DNA from: Enchytraeus crypticus
Lineage: Eukaryota; Annelida; Clitellata; Enchytraeida; Enchytraeidae
NCBI GenBank assembly: GCA_905160935.1
Contig: CAJHZI010000258.1
Location: 270,501-334,500 of the forward strand
DNA length: 64,000 bases
Direction: 5' to 3'
The notes below the pieces were generated by a model that saw nothing but the letters and a program-made list of their open reading frames with translations, had not been told where the DNA came from and ran no database searches. The translations under genes and the position numbers were made by a program. Below, one piece after another: positions 1 to 64,000 of this stretch; positions within the stretch are counted from its first letter, which is position 1; the number at the start of each line of letters is the position of its first letter.

Positions 1-29
1 TCGGACTACTGTTGATAGCAAGAGAGAAG

Positions 30-120
30 GGATATGGCGTACGGTTAGATTGTTCGCCTCGGAAGCTAGTGGTCTGGGTTCAAAGCCCACTGAGGTCCGT
101 CAGCAACGCAAGGCTATCCT
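30..120 (+). mobile_element. tRNA-derived SINE fragment (SINE-D)
   Basis: The segment has a Pol III A-box-like TGGCGTACGGTTAGA and a B-box-like GGGTTCAAAGCCC (76-88) at tRNA spacing. A closely related copy lies at 15512-15620. It does not fold as an intact tRNA gene. Confidence 0.6.
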
Positions 121-697
121 CTAGGACCCTAGAAAGTTTCTCATGTATCAGAGCATATTGCAGTTTGGCACTATCAACAGCAGAGATGCGATTAATTCTG
201 AGAAGGAATCATTGCAGCACATGCGTCTGTGATGTTACTAACTAATTAGAAACATTCAAAATGTAATAAAAATGCATAGAATGTGGACAACTACATGTAC
301 TTTAAATGCCAACTTAAAGCTAAAATAACTGCAAGTTGTAATAAAGACGATTTACTATGTTCGGGAAGTAGGCCTATATGCCTAGTCCATGGAGTGTTCA
401 TTACTGAGTATAATAGCAGAATATAAGTAGGAATATATGTAATGGGACTTCGATTTGTCCGTACAATAGAGAGAGAGAAGGAAATTTAGCCAACCTCTTA
501 AATCCTAATCCGCGCATATGCGTGAAAGCTTCCTGTTTTATTGCTTCCTCTTCAACCATTTCAAAGAATTTTTAAATTCCATCATGTGCATAACATATGT
601 CCAACGATCCACCGCAAATTTGTTGAGTTTCGAACTAAATTTCTTTACACAGTTTAAAGCACACTTTGTGTGTTACGTGATTATTTTTGGTAGGCCT

Positions 698-783
698 AGT
701 TTATATCTATATTCATTGACAGTTTATATCTACATTCATTGACAGTTTATATCTACATTCATTGACAGTTTATATCTACAATT
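698..783. repeat. 23-bp tandem repeat, 3.7 copies
   Basis: The unit AGTTTATATCTACATTCATTGAC (written here only to identify it as AGTTTATATC...CATTGAC) repeats head to tail with one early substitution. Confidence 0.9.
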
Positions 784-1716
784 TCGACCTATCTTTTTAG
801 AGCTTTATATGATGCATATGCCGTAGCCATTTAAGTTGTCACTGTAATAAAGTATGTTTTCGACATATTCATTGTTCATACAGTTTCAGCCTTTACTTTT
901 AGCTATACAGTGTAATCCGTTTGACTACGTTTGAAACAAAAATTTATTTGTAGAGAATAATTTGTGTTTGTTAACAAAGTAGAACAGGTCTAATTAGACA
1001 TTTTCTTCTGCGTCAATACCTCGTCCCCTTGAAACACGCTTCAGTATTGAATTAGTTTATAATAATTTGATACATTCTGGTTATAAGCTTCGAGATTATC
1101 TCGTGTAACGTTTGTGAAATAAGACTTCAAGCAGATCTTTTCAATCTTCTCTCTTTCTCACCCTCTTGTTATCATCGCTACTGTATGCTTTCCTACTTTC
1201 TTTTTTATTTTTTTATTTTTCTCTCTTTCTTTAATTTTTCTATCTTTTTGTCCTTCTCAGTTTTTCCTTCTGTATCTCACTTTGACTCTCTCAATCTTTC
1301 GTACTCTATTTCATTCAATTATATGAAATACGGGAAGTTGGTGTTTTGTTCAATAGTGCAACCATATGGTTTTGTTGCTACTGTCTGAACGACTCTCAAA
1401 GCTACATTGTATTATTAGCTATGGCATAAAAGGGATACTAATGAATTATTAATTTTCGTGATTTGTTTCATGTTTTAATAACGAGATTGAAGACGACTTG
1501 CATTAAAAGGTATTTTGTCTAATTGATAATGAATGGAACTACATTGGACGAGATTTGAAATGATAATAGAAATGATAATAGAAATGATAAGAGAAATGAT
1601 AAGAGAAGTGATAAGAGACAACCCTGAAATGTCATTGTTTATCATTACAGGCTTCAGATTAAGCTAATCTGATGTTTTAACCGCAAGCTATACTCCTGAT
1701 GTCTGGAACTTGGTTT

Positions 1717-1771
1717 TTCTCTCTTAATCTCTCTCACACACTCTTTCTCTCTCTCTCTCTCTCTCTCTCAA

Positions 1772-1802
<31 letters not shown>

Positions 1803-1830
1803 ATCTCTCTCCTTCTCACTTTCTTCTATC
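1717..1830. repeat. (CT)n microsatellite
   Basis: A pyrimidine tract of mostly CTCTCT with a few interruptions. Confidence 0.9.
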
Positions 1831-2190
1831 ACTCTCTACACTTTTCGATGAAATGGCCGTTCTGATAGGTATGGAATACATATTTTGCTCACAAATTCAC
1901 AATACGTTACGGTAATTCGTAACAATTCTGGCAATCAATAAGTGGCATTAGTGTCATTGCTCATTGTTTTGCCAAATCACAGATGCCTCGAAAAGTATTC
2001 ATTCTGATACGGTTTAATAGATATTTTGGTTAACTAATGCAGACTAATTTGATCATCTGCTCTGTGTCACAAATTTGTCATCCTTGTTGAGTTAGCCATA
2101 TGACCCTCAGATAATGAACTCAAGCAAAGCGGTCAAAACGCTTTTCTTTAGAGCGTGACTTAGGCAATAATCTAGAGGAGCAAACTATAA

Positions 2191-2333
2191 GTAGATCAAA
2201 TATCGGTAGATCATATATCTTTAGATAAAATATCGGTAGATAAAATATCTGTAGATCAAATATCGGTAGATCAAATATCTGTAGATCAAATATCGGTAGA
2301 TCAAATATCTGTAGATCAAATATCGGTAGATCA
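2191..2333. repeat. 15-bp minisatellite, about 9.5 copies
   Basis: The unit is GTAGATCAAATATCK. Two versions, ending CG and CT, alternate, which gives a 30-bp higher-order unit in the later part of the array. Confidence 0.9.
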
Positions 2334-2384
2334 CTTCTGGACCTACATATTAGTAGCTGAGTAAGATAATGAAATAGGGCCTAT

Positions 2385-2505
2385 TGTCAAGATCTAAAGA
2401 ATTTTAAAAAATCTGAATATTTTCGTAATTTTATGCAAGATCTAAAGAATTATGTCAAGATCTAAAGAATTTTAAAAAATCTGAATATTTTCGTAATTTT
2501 ATGCA
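2385..2505. repeat. 53-bp direct duplication
   Basis: Identical 53-bp copies sit at 2385-2437 and 2453-2505, starting TGTCAAGATC and ending TTTTATGCA, separated by 15 bp that repeats part of the unit. Confidence 0.9.
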
Positions 2506-2804
2506 GGCTGGTGTTTATTCGCCACTATTAAATTATTTTAAGTTTTGACCACTACTAAATCATCGACTATTTTCTTTTGGAATATCGTTGTTTTTAAATA
2601 CAACCGCCTCTACAATGAAGATCAGACATTCAACGGCACTGAAGCTTTCACTATAGAATAATTTGTAATTGCAAACTCTAATTTTAACCATTTGCATGCT
2701 TTCGTGTCATATTATTCTTCGGTCTTACTTTCAGTAGCTAAAGTGAGCATATTATCTATGGGTGAAATGCGCATCAAGTGCACTCATTTTAGATTAACCA
2801 TTGC

Positions 2805-2807
<3 letters not shown>

Positions 2808-2848
<41 letters not shown>
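2808..2848. repeat. (TA)n microsatellite
   Basis: An uninterrupted TA tract of about 40 bp. Confidence 0.95.
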
Positions 2849-2853
<5 letters not shown>

Positions 2854-3390
2854 TCTGGAGAAAAAGAGTTATTATAGGCCTGAACAAAGTACACGCTAGC
2901 CACGCCCACGATATGAACGTGACGTATGTATAGTTATCGATCGTCTGTCAACCTGCAAGAAAATAAAATAATCTATGTAAAACATGTTTTGCGTAATTTC
3001 TCCAATTCTATTCGAAATCTGTAGGCCTTATTTCATTAATTTGAAGCAACTTTCGACATTTTCAAACACTGTACGTGCTAGTGACTTAATTATCATTACA
3101 CATATAACCTCATGATATTTATGAGCTATTTTCAATACTTTTCTTATTGCTATTTATTCTATTTTAATTTCCACATTGCTAAAGAAACAATTTTCTTGCT
3201 AATAGGCCTTTTTATTCACTGTGTAACCTATATGTTGTATAGAGAGCTTACTTTATAACTAATATTCTAGTATAACATTAAATAGAATACTATTTAACAC
3301 AAATTTACTGTACTAATAATTTAATTTAATTTAATTATTATTACATTTATTTATTATAATAATAGCTATACTGTGAGTATTTCTTAATTT

Positions 3391-3565
3391 TACCGACTTG
3401 AATTTTCGCCACTGGTTCCAGCCAGTGGCGAAGTCGGTAAGACACTCGACCGCGGATCAGTAGGTGCGGGTTCAAATCCGTAAAATGGGCTCGCCCGTCA
3501 CTGACATCGCTTTCGAGTGAGGAAACTGAAGTTAATCTTAGTTTTACTATAGCTTTTTAGCTTTT
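3391..3565 (+). mobile_element. SINE-A copy with inverted head
   Basis: Full SINE-A on the + strand: A box in GTGGCGAAGTCGG, then CGCGGATCAG, B box GGGTTCAAATCC, GTCACTGACATCGC, GAGTGAGGAAACTG and a TTTTAGC tail. Directly upstream the head is repeated in inverted form: TACCGACTT (3391-3399) pairs with AAGTCGGTA (3431-3439), and TTCGCCACTGG (3405-3415) with CCAGTGGCGAA (3422-3432). Confidence 0.85.
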
Positions 3566-4621
3566 TAAATATATGAATCCATTTACACCATCAAGACGTG
3601 GTAGTAAGTTACAATAAACACAAAGTAACAACAGTACATTATAACAAATTCAACTGTATTGAAAATAAACATAAAATAAAAATATATATACATAAATGTG
3701 TTTTTAATTTCGTTAGTCATTTTTCTTGGTTAAGTAAATACATTTTTATGATAAATAAATAAATACATTTTTATGTCCTTTCTCGCTTATTAGACGTACC
3801 TTATTTATGTTTTGTAGTCGCCGCTTATTGGTTCTTGACTTGTACAATATTAACTTAACGTTATGGACTGTGGACTATGGACTCAACATTATATAGTCTT
3901 TACAATTATGATCACAGCTATTGCAGAGCACACAGTTACTGACAACTAAACATTATTTCTGCAGTGTTTGATTTCCTATTAGGACTTGAATTATGATATA
4001 TTTTTCTGGTACATTAGTTCTACTGTGGTAGCAGATATGCCAATATGAACTGCGTAAGTCTATGTTGTTCTCCTTATTTTAGTCTGTATAATTTGCCTAT
4101 TGTATTTATGTAGTCATGTAGAAATTTAACTTTTTATTTGTGGCTATTTACTCAATCTGACATTTTCGGTTCTTGACCGTATGGGCCTGTAGTATTTTGT
4201 TTCCAAAATAATTTTTAAAAGTAGTAACTACCAAGCAGTGAACGTGAAAAGCAAAATCTAAATAGAAATATGTGCATTGAACTTTTCCATTAGCAGAAAG
4301 TCATGGTGACAGAAAATCAACAGCGTTTAATAAATTGAATCAAAAATAAATCAACAGAAGAAGTGTTACTATTCTTATCAGTCTTAAAATCAAATTATAA
4401 TTATAATATATAATTGTAATTGTAATGTAAAAGAACAGTAAATGGGTTGTCAAGCTGGCATGGGTATCTGATAAACTTATACATGTACACTTTTCTAGTA
4501 GTAAAGCGTCAAATATGACTAAATTACTGTATATGTGCAGTGTATCTATATAAAAAATATGACAGGCTATGTAATCGATGATTACTTAAATACGCCCATA
4601 ATTAGATTGTTATAGGTTGCT

Positions 4622-4627
4622 TATAAA
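4622..4627 (+). promoter_or_regulatory. possible TATA box
   Basis: TATAAA lies 86 bp upstream of the CMIP start codon. In an AT-rich genome this motif is frequent by chance, and no initiator or CpG-rich promoter is evident. Confidence 0.15.
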
Positions 4628-4707
4628 CTGATTTTGGTTTAGTTTCACAACGTCCGTCAATTTCAACTCAAGAAGATAGTAACAATACTACTCTAAATAA
4701 ACGCACT

Positions 4708-63848
<59,141 letters not shown>

Positions 63849-64000
63849 TACATCTATTAAAATACCAAATTGTAAACAAATTTGAATATTTTACAACATT
63901 GTCTCAGTCGTCAATTTGAGTTAATCCTTTATTTGTTATTTTATATTAAATATTCTAGTCAATTTTTATTCAGTTTTTGTTGTTTTTATGAGTCAAAACT
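63849..64000 (+). other. 3' untranslated region or flank
   Basis: Sequence after the CMIP stop, AT-rich. No canonical AATAAA is present before the window ends. ATTAAA variants lie at 63856 and 63945. Confidence 0.6.
63945..63950 (+). terminator. possible variant polyadenylation signal ATTAAA
   Basis: ATTAAA about 100 bp after the stop codon. The motif is common by chance here, and the true poly(A) site may lie beyond the window. Confidence 0.25.

Larger units (their letters stand above)
1..4707. other. 5' flanking region, no gene recognised
   Basis: No protein or RNA gene is recognisable here. The region holds a tRNA-derived SINE, three minisatellite-like repeats, a 53-bp direct duplication, a (CT)n tract, a (TA)n tract and a SINE-A copy, each listed separately. 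The remainder is AT-rich unique sequence. It may contain the promoter and any 5' untranslated exons of the CMIP homolog, which cannot be placed from sequence alone. GGTTTAG at about 4636-4642 could be an acceptor for a 5' UTR exon joining just upstream of the ATG. Confidence 0.7.

Overview
This is animal nuclear DNA: AT-rich, with long introns and many interspersed and tandem repeats. No prokaryotic features are present. One spliced protein-coding gene on the + strand fills almost the whole window. I rebuilt 18 coding exons from 4708 to 63848. Every intron is GT-AG and every reading phase fits, giving a protein of 842 residues. The protein matches C-Maf-inducing protein (CMIP) from end to end: an N-terminal PH-like domain, a helical middle region, and a C-terminal leucine-rich-repeat region ending in the family-typical RYTDAW. 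The similarity judgement rests on my memory of the human protein. The clear divergence from the vertebrate sequence and the repeat content point to an invertebrate; I cannot name the phylum.

Layout: 1-4707 is 5' flank with repeats. Exon 1 (4708-5553) carries the start, a long disordered segment and the first half of the PH domain. Exons 2-4 (11165, 21892, 35031) finish the PH domain and its linker and are separated by very long introns (5.6, 10.6 and 13.1 kb). Exons 5-12 (42248 to 56639) code the helical middle. Exons 13-18 (58074 to 63848) code the C-terminal helices and leucine-rich repeats. The last 152 bases are 3' untranslated region or flank.

The introns are crowded with mobile elements. 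The main family, called SINE-A here, is tRNA-derived: a head with a CGCGGATCAGTATGTGCGGG...TTCAAATCC core, a GTCACTGACATCG centre and a GAGGAAACTGACGTTAA tail, in roughly twenty full or partial copies on both strands. Others are a second tRNA-derived family (SINE-D), several short elements sharing the GAGGAAxCGGACGTTAAA tail, a CR1/L2-like LINE 3' end, five copies of another LINE 3' end (LINE-G) with a (GA)n tail, a non-coding repeat with the same kind of tail (TE-E), an RTE-like 3' end (TE-F), a LINE 3' end in two copies (LINE-H) and an internally deleted mariner/maT element with 200-bp inverted repeats. There are also more than ten minisatellites with units of 8-30 bp, and long (TA)n and (CT)n tracts. 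Most long open frames outside the exons are tandem-repeat artefacts.

The observations most worth following are: a tandem array directly downstream of exon 2 that repeats the exon's own 5' splice site; a 12-bp satellite that begins inside a SINE; palindromic SINE heads; a 177-bp inverted duplication containing a SINE; a strong in-frame donor inside exon 4; and an N-terminal insertion plus the lack of a central segment relative to vertebrate CMIP.
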